A DNA stretch of 64,000 nt from Gammaproteobacteria bacterium RIFCSPHIGHO2_12_FULL_35_23 (GCA_001801465.1 MGXT01000023.1:191809-255808), one strand, 5' to 3'; positions 55,919 to 64,000 are shown, counted from the first letter of the stretch. Notes: generated from the sequence alone by a model not told the origin. Program-made: numbers and translations.

Positions 55919-57829
55919 TTAGTTTGATGGACCTGATGACTCTTCAGCCTCATTATCTGTTCCCAATACACCCTCTCCCTCTGATTGCACAACCAACTGT
56001 TCTGTTCTTAAACGCTGAAGCTTTTCTTGAATATCAGCATCAAAATAAGTAAATAGTTTCCGTGAACATAGTTCCTTTAATGTACTATCAGCCATTACTA
56101 GCGTGTAAGAAGAATCAAGAACTTTATCTAAAGCTACCGATAACATTTTTTTTGCTTCATTAATGTTAACAATATTATTTTTATCAAAATAATAATTAAG
56201 TACATATTGATCATTTGCTTTGCCTATCGCAGCAAAGAATTTAATAATGCCATAATAGTTTTCTACAGATATTAAATAGTCTAAGTGTTCAATTATTCTT
56301 TCAGCATGAGAACTATCCATAATTAAAGCACTTACTTTTTGCCCTGCATCAGCCTGATATAAATGTTGCATTAAATAAGAAGTAGAACCATGCACCACTT
56401 CACTTGTCTCAGCGTGAGAAAGATCATGTTGAGGGACAGCAGAGAAACGAGCCATCGGTGATTCAAGCTGTTGACTAGCTTCTTCTTCCTTGGCTGGAGA
56501 CTTTTTGACTTGTTTATTGCGGTTACTTCGCCATGCTCCTATTTTTTTAGCAGCCCAAGAACCTACCTTATAGGTCGCCATTCCTATCCCTATTATGCTT
56601 GCAGCAGCTAATAAAGCCATGCCTACAGGAGGTATGAAAAATAAAGTTACTGCACCAGCTACAGCGATACCTGCCGCAATAAATCCTACTGATTTTAAAG
56701 TAATACTTTCACTTTTTTTATACATCTCTTTATACTTGACTTGCTTTTTACTCAATTTAGTCTTAACTTCTTGTAATGCTGTTTTTAGTCGCTCATGTCT
56801 TGCTTTCACAGTTTTAATTTTTTCAGCAAGTCTACCCATAACCTGTGAATTTTTAGCTTGTTGGCTTGGAGGTAAAATTTTACTTTTCTCCAATTTCTCA
56901 CTTAAAACTTCTTCTAGATTATGTAACTCGTCTTTAGTATGAATAAGCTCTGCAATTAAAGACTTTTTTTGTTTTTGTAAAACTACCACTTCTCGTTTAA
57001 GCTTACCCCTTTTATGATAGTGATCTATCAAACTATATGCACTCACTGCAAGGCCAGCACCTGTTAAAGCAACAAAACCAGCAATTCCAACTGGCGGAAT
57101 AAAAACTATTGCTAAAAATAATGCTAGGCCAATCCCTGATAAAGCCCAATTGACATTTTTTTCTTTTAATTTAGGAATAGGTTTACCTTCAATTTTACAA
57201 GCCAAATACATAAACGGGGTAAGAATAAAATTTGCTGCTCTAGCAAATAAACCTATATGCAGAGAATGCTCTAGGGTATTTTTTTCTAAAATTTTTTGGG
57301 TCAACATCAGTGTATCAGCAATGGTATAACCTGTACCAGCCGCATCTCTGACGATATCTGAACTTCCTTCTAATAGCTGAAAACTACTTACCCCATAACT
57401 TTCTTCGGAAGTTTCATTTCTAGGTTTTATAATCGATAAACCTACTCTAGCCTCTTTACTACTAATGGCATAACTATTAGCTTCATGCAAAGTATTATCT
57501 ACCGCTACCTCCAGTTGTTTTAACAACAGATCTCTTTTAGGGCTACCTGCAGTAAAAAGAGTATAATTATGTAAGTTCGCAATGACTCTGGTTAATGCTC
57601 GCTTAATAATAAAAATCTGTAATCTTGTTAATTCTTTAGAAGATAGATCTGCATGGGAAGCAATAAAGCCTGGTAATACATTGCCCAAAAGAGTTTGTAA
57701 TTGTTCCTGTATAATATTGGCATTAAGAGCTTGACCCACTTCATCAACTTGACCCATTCTCAATGGATCTTGGGAATAACTCTCCAAGACATGCTGCATT
57801 TGCATTTCAATATTGATAACTCCCGTCAT
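55919..57829 (-). CDS. Large membrane/coiled-coil protein, candidate secreted effector
   Basis: A 636-residue protein with no signal peptide and no family I recognise. Two hydrophobic hairpins (about 228-266 and 379-421) share the motif FIPPVG (243-248, 398-403) and flank a charged coiled coil at about 275-370, so the middle looks mirror-like. The N-terminal 220 and the C-terminal 200 residues are soluble. The tail (EGEGVLGTDNEAEESSGPSN) is rich in Glu and small residues, as in many Dot/Icm-secreted proteins. Effector status is inference. Confidence 0.5.
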   Translation of the reverse strand: MTGVINIEMQMQHVLESYSQDPLRMGQVDEVGQALNANIIQEQLQTLLGNVLPGFIASHADLSSKELTRLQIFIIKRALTRVIANLHNYTLFTAGSPKRDLLLKQLEVAVDNTLHEANSYAISSKEARVGLSIIKPRNETSEESYGVSSFQLLEGSSDIVRDAAGTGYTIADTLMLTQKILEKNTLEHSLHIGLFARAANFILTPFMYLACKIEGKPIPKLKEKNVNWALSGIGLALFLAIVFIPPVGIAGFVALTGAGLAVSAYSLIDHYHKRGKLKREVVVLQKQKKSLIAELIHTKDELHNLEEVLSEKLEKSKILPPSQQAKNSQVMGRLAEKIKTVKARHERLKTALQEVKTKLSKKQVKYKEMYKKSESITLKSVGFIAAGIAVAGAVTLFFIPPVGMALLAAASIIGIGMATYKVGSWAAKKIGAWRSNRNKQVKKSPAKEEEASQQLESPMARFSAVPQHDLSHAETSEVVHGSTSYLMQHLYQADAGQKVSALIMDSSHAERIIEHLDYLISVENYYGIIKFFAAIGKANDQYVLNYYFDKNNIVNINEAKKMLSVALDKVLDSSYTLVMADSTLKELCSRKLFTYFDADIQEKLQRLRTEQLVVQSEGEGVLGTDNEAEESSGPSN

Positions 57830-57873
57830 ATCAACCTCTTTAAAAATCTATCGTGAAGTCATTATCTAAGTAT

Positions 57874-59082
57874 TTACTGCTTTTCCTGGATAATTGGTTT
57901 GAGTAACATAAAAAAAACAATTAATCCAACTATCCCAAGTATAGCATAACTAGCAGACAAGGTTGTTACACCAAAAGCAGCAAAAAAAGCAACTAACGCT
58001 CCTGTTAAAAATGAAATCAGAGTTTGACTACTACCGTAAAGAGCCCCAGCAGCTCCTTTCATCGTCGGGAAAGACTGCATGGCTCCAGCCAAAGTATTGG
58101 GCAATATAAAAAATTGACCTAAAATTGCAATAAAAATACCTACCATGACATGACTGACTGATAAAGCCCCTAAAAATTGTATTACTAGTAATAGCAGTCC
58201 CCCTATCAAAGGAAAAATAAACCCTATGGATAAAGTTCGATTCATTCCAAAAAAGCGGATCATGGTAGCACCCATAAATTTTCCTAACATGCCTGCAACT
58301 CCCACTATAACTCCTAACCAACCATAGGCTACGGGCGATAAATGGAATTCAGTTTGGAAAATAAAGGAACTGGCTGTAGCATAAACGATTCCAATGGAAA
58401 TACCTATTCCAGCAATTAAAGTATAAATTAAAAAAGCTTTATTTCTGGCTATCTGTAGGTAATTGTTACACAAGCTATTTAAACGAAAAGCATGCGCATT
58501 AATATGTTGGTTAGTTTCTGGACAAAAAATGATATAAATAAACAAGGTAATAAGCAGAATAGCGGATAAAAGTATAAAATTAGCCTGCCAACCAAACCAA
58601 TGTTGAATATAGCCACCCAAAGTAGGCGCTAATAAAGGTGATAAAGAGGTTAACATGCTAAAATAAGAACCAACTGTTGCAAGCTTATGGCCTGAAAGCA
58701 CATCAGTTATAATAGTTCGACCTATTCCTATACAAGCAGCTGCACCAATACCTTGGACAAGACGACTTAGTAAAAAAATATTAATATGCGTGGTAAAAAC
58801 TGACCATAAACTAGCAAGTGCTGCTATAGAAACCCCCATTATAATAATAGGTTTCCTGCCCATCTTATCAGATAAAGGTCCATAAATAAGTAAACTTAAA
58901 CCAGCACCCAATAAATAAATAGAAACCGACTGCTGCATGTGGACTTTATCAGTTTGCATAGTCTGCATAATATAAGGCATAGAAGCCAAATGGAGGTCTA
59001 TCCCCAGCATACCCGCAATACCCAGTGAAATTACTATGACTAATATTTTAAATTCTTCCCTGGTTATTCTATATTCAGTCAC
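57874..59082 (-). CDS. Bcr/CflA-family drug-resistance MFS transporter
   Basis: A 12-helix MFS protein of about 402 residues. The N-terminal DLHLASMPYIMQTMQTD, YGPLSDKMGRKPIIIMG and the RLVQGIGAAACIGIGRTII segment are Bcr/CflA signatures. I place the start at GTG 59082 (VTEYRITREEFK), with GAGGAA 5 bases upstream. An open frame extends to 59193 but adds a non-homologous hydrophobic leader. Divergent from the ABC exporter at 59156. Confidence 0.85.
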   Translation of the reverse strand: MTEYRITREEFKILVIVISLGIAGMLGIDLHLASMPYIMQTMQTDKVHMQQSVSIYLLGAGLSLLIYGPLSDKMGRKPIIIMGVSIAALASLWSVFTTHINIFLLSRLVQGIGAAACIGIGRTIITDVLSGHKLATVGSYFSMLTSLSPLLAPTLGGYIQHWFGWQANFILLSAILLITLFIYIIFCPETNQHINAHAFRLNSLCNNYLQIARNKAFLIYTLIAGIGISIGIVYATASSFIFQTEFHLSPVAYGWLGVIVGVAGMLGKFMGATMIRFFGMNRTLSIGFIFPLIGGLLLLVIQFLGALSVSHVMVGIFIAILGQFFILPNTLAGAMQSFPTMKGAAGALYGSSQTLISFLTGALVAFFAAFGVTTLSASYAILGIVGLIVFFMLLKPIIQEKQ

Positions 59083-59133
59083 AAATTCCTCTTCATAAAT
59101 ATTCTCAACTACATAACAGTTAGGTATGATTAG

Positions 59134-59139
59134 TATAAT
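59134..59139 (+). promoter_or_regulatory. -10 element of the YadG-like ABC operon
   Basis: TATAAT at 59134-59139 lies in the gap between the divergent Bcr and ABC genes. A start near 59146 rules out the upstream ATG at 59126 as the ABC start codon. No clear -35 box is seen. Confidence 0.4.
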
Positions 59140-59155
59140 AATCGGTAACAAAAAA

Positions 59156-60094
59156 ATGAATTTCATCATGTATTCAAGCGCTTTAGAAGTCAATCACCTT
59201 ACCAAAATATATAAAAATGGTTTTACCGCTTTAAACGATGTCTCATTAACCATTCAGCAAGGTGACTTTTTTTCATTACTAGGACCTAATGGCGCTGGAA
59301 AAACCACCTTAATAGGGGTCATTACGACTCTCATCAAGAAAACCTCTGGTACAATAACTATTTACGGTCATGATTTAGCGCAAGAAGAGTTTGTCGCTAA
59401 ACAGATTTTAGGCGTAGTACCCCAAGAAATTAATTTACCTGCTTTTGAAACCTGCTGGCAAATATTAATTAATCAAGCCGGCTATCATGGCATTCCAGTT
59501 AAAGCTGCTAAAGAAAGTGCAGAACAATGTCTTAGGCAACTCTTTTTGTGGGATAAGCGCGATAGTCAAACTATTGCCTTATCAGGCGGCATGAAACGTC
59601 GCTTAATGATTGCACGGGCCTTAATCCATCAACCCAAACTACTTATTTTAGATGAACCGACCGCTGGAGTAGATATTGAAATACGGCGCTCCATGTGGCA
59701 GTTTTTATCTGAATTAAATCGAAATGGCACAACTATTTTATTAACTACTCATTATTTAGAAGAAGCTGAAAACTTATGTAATAAAGTTGCTTTAATTAAT
59801 CTCGGCAAAATTCAATACCAAGGTGAAATGAAGCAATTTATTAGTCAATTAGAAGTTGAAACTTTTGTATTACAAATAGCAGAAAGTTTAACTGGCTTAC
59901 CTTTACCAACTACCTGGAACTGGCGCTTAGTCAATTCTCAAACTATTGAAGTAGATCTTCCTAAAGAAAAAACAATTAGCGAGCTTATTGAATTTTTACA
60001 CAGTAAAAATATTACGGTGATTAGATTAACTAATAAGTTCAACCGATTAGAGGAACTCTTCATTAATCTTACTAAACAGGTAGCTCATGTTTAA
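59156..60094 (+). CDS. ABC exporter ATP-binding protein, YadG-like
   Basis: An ATPase of about 312 residues: Walker A LGPNGAGKTTL, signature LSGGMKRRL and Walker B LLILDEPTAGVD, followed by the C-terminal extension seen in YadG/DrrA-type ATPases. Start uncertain between ATG 59156 and ATG 59168. It overlaps the permease gene by 8 bases. Substrate unknown; drug, polyketide or glycan precursors are typical. Confidence 0.85.
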   Translation: MNFIMYSSALEVNHLTKIYKNGFTALNDVSLTIQQGDFFSLLGPNGAGKTTLIGVITTLIKKTSGTITIYGHDLAQEEFVAKQILGVVPQEINLPAFETCWQILINQAGYHGIPVKAAKESAEQCLRQLFLWDKRDSQTIALSGGMKRRLMIARALIHQPKLLILDEPTAGVDIEIRRSMWQFLSELNRNGTTILLTTHYLEEAENLCNKVALINLGKIQYQGEMKQFISQLEVETFVLQIAESLTGLPLPTTWNWRLVNSQTIEVDLPKEKTISELIEFLHSKNITVIRLTNKFNRLEELFINLTKQVAHV

Positions 60095-60857
60095 AAATTA
60101 TTTGATAGCCTTAAAAACACTGGCTTTTAAAGAATGTTATCGAATATTACGGATTTGGACCCAAACTATTGTGCCACCCGTAATTACCATGATACTTTAT
60201 TTTTTAATCTTTGGTCAGTTTCTCGGAAATCATATTGGCATGATCGAGGGCGTTACTTATACAAGCTTTATTACCCCTGGATTTATTATGATGTCCACAA
60301 TTACCAATACTTATGCCAATGTTTCTGGCTCTCTATTTATGAATAAATTCCAGCGTTCTATTGAAGATTTATTAATTGCACCCGTCCCACCCACTGTTAT
60401 CTTATGGGGTTATATATTAGGAGGGCTATTTAGAGGTCTTTTAATTGCATTAATTGTAACGCTTGTTGCTTGTTTTTTTACAAAATTACAATTTACTCAT
60501 TATCTTATATTAATTTGCACCATTTTTTTAACTCTTATTGCTTTATCCTGCGCTGGATTTATTAACGGCATGATTGCAAGAAAATTTGATGATATTGCTT
60601 TAGTTCCTACTTTTATTTTAGTTCCTCTAACTTATCTTGGTGGTGTGTTTTATCCTATCAATAATCTAGCACCACTGTATTATCATATTTCATTATTTAA
60701 CCCCATTATTTATATGGTTAACTTATTTCGTTATGGGATGTTAGGTATTACTGATGTCAATATTAATTTTGCTCTTAGTATTCTATTAGTTATAACAATT
60801 GCCTTATATTTACTAGCTTACTGGATGTTTAAACAAGGCATAGGGGTTAAACGTTAA
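60087..60857 (+). CDS. ABC-2 permease, YadH-like
   Basis: A 256-residue, six-helix ABC-2 permease, the same length as E. coli YadH. The motifs FITPGFIMMSTITNTYANVS and YLGGVFYPINNLAP are characteristic. It forms the exporter with the preceding ATPase. Last gene of the two-gene operon. Confidence 0.9.
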   Translation: MFKNYLIALKTLAFKECYRILRIWTQTIVPPVITMILYFLIFGQFLGNHIGMIEGVTYTSFITPGFIMMSTITNTYANVSGSLFMNKFQRSIEDLLIAPVPPTVILWGYILGGLFRGLLIALIVTLVACFFTKLQFTHYLILICTIFLTLIALSCAGFINGMIARKFDDIALVPTFILVPLTYLGGVFYPINNLAPLYYHISLFNPIIYMVNLFRYGMLGITDVNINFALSILLVITIALYLLAYWMFKQGIGVKR

Positions 60858-61065
60858 TATAAAAATAAGTTATCATTTATTAATGGCCATAATCAAAACA
60901 ATTAAAATTATTTTTATATTACTTATGCTATATCATTTTTATTTCTTGGTTGATTTTTTATCTTTACCTAATCAACCATTTATATAAAGTACTAATTTGA
61001 TGCCTTTGTTTAGGTCACCTGTTAATTAGAACTTGTTGAATCTAATTTTAATAATATATGAACCT

Positions 61066-61301
61066 TCAACCACTATCCAAATGGCAACAATAAATCAATC
61101 TCTTAATCTCTTCTGAATTTACTTTTTGTATAAATTTTCCAGTATCGCTGTAATAACGACACAATACGTTGACTGCTTTGGGTTTCTTCATGTTAAGCTG
61201 ATTTAATAATTTATCAATTAGCACTGCTGTTCTGTTTTCTCGAGGGCACATAATTGCTTTTGGAATTCAGGATAATTCATATCCAGCAAGATATTAGTCA
61301 T
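61066..61301 (-). pseudogene. Second gene of a decayed small two-gene module
   Basis: An ATG at 61301 overlaps the stop of the upstream gene and gives MNYPEFQKQLCALEKTEQQ before a stop at 61218-61220. A second frame from 61251 continues VLIDKLLNQLNMKKPKAVNV to 61066. A one-base shift near 61225 would fuse them into about 78 residues. Overlapping small genes suggest a toxin-antitoxin-like arrangement, but no family is recognised with confidence. Confidence 0.4.
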
Positions 61302-61519
61302 TTTCGACAGCATCCACTATTTCTTGAAAATTATCTCGTCGTGGATTGCTTTCTGCCCATTTGATCGCTTTATCAAGATGCTCCTCATTATTCCCAGCAT
61401 AAAGCCATTGTTCATTGTCAGGAATAAATTTGCCTGTCTTAATAACCAATGTGCCATTCTCTAATTGGCAAATTTGAACCAACTTGCTTAATAATAGTTG
61501 TATTTGCGTGTGCTAACAT
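61294..61519 (-). pseudogene. First gene of a decayed small two-gene module
   Basis: An ATG at 61519 with AAGGTGA just upstream opens MLAHANTTIIKQ but soon runs into a stop. The main frame (from TTG 61482) reads CQLENGTLVIKTGKFIPDNE and ends at 61294 with VDAVEND. A one-base shift near 61490 would join the strong ribosome-binding site to the main frame (MLAHANTTLLSKLVQICQ), about 74 residues. Alternatively the TTG is the real start. Acidic C-terminus as in many antitoxins; identity unknown. Confidence 0.4.
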
Positions 61520-61648
61520 AATTTCACCTTAAAATAATAAAATCCTATATTCCTACTATGGTATTTTTGTGTAAATTTGCTACTTTTTATGTTTTTTAAT
61601 AGGTTATTTATTGATTAATAAAGGTTTTTTTAGCTATCAGCCTATTTT

Positions 61649-62190
61649 GAGCGTTGTTGAATAAATAGCTGCGTCAGCGGCATTCTAACCTTTTGAAAAT
61701 ATGATTAAACACCATTATGATTGTTTTGCTAAAAATAATCTGGCAGGAGGGGCTCCAAATCATGGCCAAAAAGCTAGCTTACCTCATCCGCAACTGGTCT
61801 GAGTATAACAAAGCTTTGGTTAATCGGGGAAACCTTACAGTTTGGTTTGATCAAAATAGTACTAGTGCTTGGCATAATATTAACCTAACGAATAAACGTG
61901 GTCGCCCACAGGGCTATTCTGATCTTGCGATTCAGTGTTGTTTGACGCTGAAAATGGTATTCAAATTACCTCTGCGAACAACACAAGGGTTCGTTGATTC
62001 ATTACTCCAATTACTTGACCTGCCATTGTCAGCACCTGACTATTCATTACTGTGTAAAAGACAAAATAATAACTATAAAAATGCCATCTAAGGAAATTTG
62101 GTATGTCAAAATCCGAAAAAGTCTACTTAGTTAAATGATGTTGGTAGAAATCCGTTGTTTTGATTGATTTATTTGCGCAACAACGCGCCC
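61649..62190 (+). mobile_element. IS5-family insertion sequence remnant, internally deleted
   Basis: The left end GAGCGTTGTTGAATAAATAG (61649-61668) is a typical IS5-family terminus. At the right, CAACAACGC (62178-62186), preceded by TTTATTTGCG, is an imperfect inverted copy. Between them only the N-terminal third of a transposase remains, so about 540 bases are left of an element normally near 0.9-1.2 kb. It lies beside the tRNA-Lys fragment at the edge of the prophage-like region. Confidence 0.7.
61762..62091 (+). pseudogene. IS5-family transposase, N-terminal fragment
   Basis: 109 codons from ATG 61762. RNWSEYNKALVNRGNLTVWF, then NKRGRPQGYSDLAIQCCLTL and VFKLPLRTTQGFVDSLLQLL, match the N-terminal domain of IS5-family DDE transposases. 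After LLCKRQ the sequence diverges and stops; the catalytic Asp/Asp/Glu part is missing, so it is inactive. Confidence 0.85.
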
Positions 62191-62220
62191 CCTAAAACAC
62201 ACGTAAATTCTTGATTTTAT

Positions 62221-62268
62221 TGGTGGGCCATGTAGGGATCGAACCTACGACCAATTGATTAAGAGTCA
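62221..62268 (-). other. 3' fragment of tRNA-Lys (anticodon CTT), likely phage attachment site
   Basis: Read on the minus strand this is the 3' part of a tRNA: anticodon loop CTCTTAA with stem base TCAAT, variable loop, T-arm GTAGG TTCGATC CCTAC, acceptor ATGGCCC, then ACCA. The matching 5' half (expected to begin GGGCCAT) is absent. A displaced 3' tRNA end beside phage-type genes is the mark of a tRNA-targeted integration; the intact tRNA should lie at the other end of the element, to the right of the window. Confidence 0.75.
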
Positions 62269-62453
62269 GTTTTATAACTCGTTTTATCTACTTCACAACA
62301 TACTACATAAATTTTATATTTCAATTATTTATCTCATAAATAATATCACGATAAATTTAATTGGTTGTCTAATATACATTTTTAAAATTCAAAAATTATC
62401 TTTAAAAATCAATACATCAAATTTTTTTATTAGACGCCCAAAGGAAGTAATTT

Positions 62454-62615
62454 ATGGATAACAAAGAAACAGTAAATATACCACATCGAGACCACCTGAG
62501 CCAATGCTGTAAAGCTATTTTAAAGGTCTGTGGCCATACGACTGTGTACTATGTTTGTACGGCTTGTGATAAGCCTAGCGATCTGTTGAGTTGGAAAAAA
62601 GAGGAGAACAAATAA
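62454..62615 (+). CDS. Small phage-type protein with Cys residues
   Basis: A 53-residue product (MDNKETVNIPHRDHLSQCCK) with cysteines spaced as C18-C19, C25 and C36-C39 that could bind a metal. ATG 62454 follows AAGGAAG. Its TAATG stop overlaps the next start. It is the first gene of a tightly packed row of tiny genes typical of phage early regions. Function unknown. Confidence 0.55.
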   Translation: MDNKETVNIPHRDHLSQCCKAILKVCGHTTVYYVCTACDKPSDLLSWKKEENK

Positions 62616-62881
62616 TGCCTTGTCATGATTATGGCTATTTAGAATGGCTTAATAAACAAAATGAAATAAAAAATACTAATGAAGAAATTAATGTAGATTT
62701 TTCAGCGCTTCAAACATTGATTGAACAATTAAAATTTAGAAATAACTTATTAAGCCAATTTCTTTGTATCACTTTTAGCACATTAGAAAATATTTCTGGG
62801 CATGAAAATATATTTAATGTTTTACCAAGGGATATCATTGAATGGTGGGCACATCATAAAAAATGTGAGGAAAACAAATGA
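62615..62881 (+). CDS. Small phage-type hypothetical protein
   Basis: 88 residues from ATG 62615 (MPCHDYGYLEWLNKQNEIK), preceded by GAGGAG, so a longer reading from 62591 is less likely. Contains FRNNLLSQFLCITFSTLENI and ends DIIEWWAHHKKCEENK. Start and stop overlap both neighbours. No family recognised. Confidence 0.6.
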   Translation: MPCHDYGYLEWLNKQNEIKNTNEEINVDFSALQTLIEQLKFRNNLLSQFLCITFSTLENISGHENIFNVLPRDIIEWWAHHKKCEENK

Positions 62882-63042
62882 TGACTTTAAAAGACCTACA
62901 AGATTTTATAGATGTACAAGCTGAAGATCCAAATTTATGGCTAATAATAGATCCTACTCCATCAGAGGCTTATTTGCAGAAGGCTTTGAGACAATTACAC
63001 ATGATAGTAGAAGATTTTATTGAGCAGGAAGAGAATAAATAA
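62878..63042 (+). CDS. Small acidic phage-type hypothetical protein
   Basis: 54 residues (MMTLKDLQDFIDVQAEDPNL, ending VEDFIEQEENK), strongly acidic. It overlaps the previous stop (ATGATG) and shares its stop with the next start. No family recognised; acidic small early proteins are common in phages. Confidence 0.5.
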   Translation: MMTLKDLQDFIDVQAEDPNLWLIIDPTPSEAYLQKALRQLHMIVEDFIEQEENK

Positions 63043-63215
63043 TGATCTGCAAACTCTGGCATCGATGGTTTTATTGGATAAAACTTTCTGAATGTGAAAC
63101 GCATGGAATTAGTAATGTTTTATTATGTCAGTTTTGTAAAGTTAAATGGAAGGGTAAATTTATTTGCTACAAATGCGATAGAGTATGGTGCAAGAATTTT
63201 TTAAAAGTAGATTAA
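63042..63215 (+). CDS. Small Cys-rich phage-type protein
   Basis: 57 basic, aromatic residues (MICKLWHRWFYWIKLSECET) with two CxxC-like pairs, CQFC and CYKC, suggesting a zinc ribbon. Start overlaps the previous stop; the next gene starts right after its TAA. Confidence 0.5.
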   Translation: MICKLWHRWFYWIKLSECETHGISNVLLCQFCKVKWKGKFICYKCDRVWCKNFLKVD

Positions 63216-63482
63216 ATGACTGATAATATATGGATAAAATGTAGTGCTCGTCTTCCTCTTCGTAATAAACTTGTTAAAGTAAAAAGAGTTAATGGAGATA
63301 TTTTGTATGCTAGATTACAATCAAAGACCTATCCTTTTTGGGAAGTAGATACTTCTTTGCTAAAAAATAAAGAAATTGTTACATCCGCTATAAATTCTTA
63401 TATGGGAGAAATTTCTATGCCACTATCTATCACTATATATGATGTGATCGCCTGGAAAAAATGCAAAAAGGAGATTAAATGA
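63216..63482 (+). CDS. DUF551-like phage protein
   Basis: 88 residues. WIKCSARLPLRNKLVKVKR at the start and YDVIAWKK at the end follow the W-I-x-x-LP ... V-x-x-W pattern of DUF551 proteins carried by phages. Function unknown. Overlaps the next gene by 4 bases. Confidence 0.55.
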   Translation: MTDNIWIKCSARLPLRNKLVKVKRVNGDILYARLQSKTYPFWEVDTSLLKNKEIVTSAINSYMGEISMPLSITIYDVIAWKKCKKEIK

Positions 63483-63709
63483 TAAGAATATTCATAGCCA
63501 ACGAACAAGATGAAGCTGAAATACTTCATCAAGCCCCTAACATGCGATCTGCTTTATGGGAAATTAACAACCAATTAAGGAGGGTTCATAAATATGAGGA
63601 ATGCCCTACACATTTAAAAACACCCCAAGAAGCTTGGAATTATTTAAGTGAACACATACTAGAACTGTTTCATGAGATATTAAATGACGAAGGGGTTAAA
63701 TTGGAGTGA
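63479..63709 (+). CDS. Phage-type hypothetical protein
   Basis: 76 residues (AEILHQAPNMRSALWEINNQ; PQEAWNYLSEHILELFHEIL), acidic and helical. I do not recognise a named family. It overlaps both neighbours by 4 bases, part of the same polycistron. Confidence 0.55.
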   Translation: MIRIFIANEQDEAEILHQAPNMRSALWEINNQLRRVHKYEECPTHLKTPQEAWNYLSEHILELFHEILNDEGVKLE

Positions 63710-64000
63710 CTAGAGAACTTAAATTTAGAAATTGGGATGGTAAAAAGTTCTATTATTTTGATATTAGAACCAATACTGATATTTTATTATCTCCTGAATG
63801 TTATAAATTTTATCCCCAGGAATACATCGGTCTTAAAGACAAAAATGGAAAGGAGATTTATGAAGGAGATATAGTAAAACGTACGTTTTACAAAGAACAC
63901 CTTTCAATATTTCTTATTAAATATGGTGTATTAAAGAATTGCGGCGACTGCTTTTCAGATAGTGGATTAGGATTTGATTTAAGTGGTGGAGAAGCAATTT
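63706..64000 (+). CDS. YopX-family phage protein (runs off the right edge)
   Basis: Starts at GTG 63706 overlapping the previous TGA. The first 98 codons include LKFRNWDGKKFYYFDI and YIGLKDKNGKEIYEGDIVKR, the hallmark of YopX-domain proteins, which are almost confined to phages and prophages. The 3' end lies beyond the window. It supports a prophage reading for 62.2-64 kb. Confidence 0.85.
   Translation, partial: MTRELKFRNWDGKKFYYFDIRTNTDILLSPECYKFYPQEYIGLKDKNGKEIYEGDIVKRTFYKEHLSIFLIKYGVLKNCGDCFSDSGLGFDLSGGEAI

Noticed and set aside
56595..56942. 115-codon plus-strand frame opposite the 636-residue effector-like gene
   Set aside because: Antisense to the coiled-coil region; Ala/Leu-rich shadow without start context.
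58031..58321. Second minus-strand frame inside the Bcr/CflA gene
   Set aside because: Out-of-frame reading of a well-conserved transporter.
59083..59193. Extended N-terminus of the Bcr transporter to 59193
   Set aside because: The extra residues lie over the divergent promoter and are not family-like; GTG 59082 has a good ribosome-binding site.

Overview
This is a 64 kb piece of an A+T-rich gammaproteobacterial chromosome. It most resembles the Legionellales (Legionella, Coxiella, Berkiella-type intracellular bacteria). That placement is inferred from the mix of gammaproteobacterial housekeeping operons (yebC-ruvC, ileS-lspA-fkpB, murJ-ribF, rplU-rpmA-obgE, ispB), several orphan LuxR-type regulators, and two large effector-like proteins. 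One of these has ankyrin-like repeats and a C-terminal CaaX box. No species can be named from the sequence alone.

Layout. 1-8.6 kb holds housekeeping genes: ruvC (cut by the window edge), yebC, a DUF502 protein, an FmdB-type zinc ribbon, a gmhB-like phosphatase, a GT-C/GT2 glycosyltransferase pair, lemA/htpX-like genes and a PfkB sugar kinase. 8.6-12.6 kb is a patchy accessory stretch: a less A+T-rich LuxR / F420-reductase-like / SDR cassette in which the SDR is frameshifted, then a broken AAA-ATPase gene and its broken partner. 12.7-22.5 kb holds an MFS transporter, a YihY protein, a frameshifted arsC next to wrbA, a tandem-fused deoxynucleoside kinase, a decayed small gene, and fkpB-lspA-ileS.

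22.9-34.8 kb is the most notable region. It is a compact, mostly overlapping plus-strand gene cluster resembling aryl-polyene / xanthomonadin biosynthesis: ACP, membrane-domain/AMP-ligase fusion, two hotdog dehydratases, LpxL-like acyltransferase, halogenase-like flavoprotein, LolA-like protein, ketosynthase, chain-length-factor-like protein, ketoreductase, methyltransferase-like protein, and an ABC-2 exporter where an MMPL exporter is normally found. It lies between ileS and ribF, which are usually adjacent, so it appears to interrupt a conserved murJ-ribF-ileS-lspA-fkpB block.

34.8-45.3 kb returns to housekeeping genes (ribF, murJ, rpsT, a P1 peptidase, obgE-rpmA-rplU, ispB, tRNA-Pro). These are interrupted by a MATE pump and the CaaX/ankyrin-like effector candidate. 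45.3-61 kb is accessory: LuxR-type regulators, MFS pumps, an XRE regulator with a truncated paralogue, a homocysteine methyltransferase, an aldo/keto reductase, a periplasmic binding protein plus hybrid sensor kinase pair, a 636-residue effector-like membrane/coiled-coil protein and a YadGH-like ABC exporter. From 61 kb on come a decayed small-gene pair, an IS5-family remnant, a 3' fragment of tRNA-Lys that looks like an attachment site, and the first genes of a prophage-like element running off the right edge.

A recurring theme is single-base disruption, often next to homopolymer runs (SDR, arsC, PAS-LuxR, AAA ATPase and small accessory genes). It marks either gene decay, slippage-based switching or residual sequencing error. 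Coordinates, motifs, overlaps and repeats were read directly from the sequence. Functions rest on recognised family motifs. Substrates, regulation and effector status are inference.
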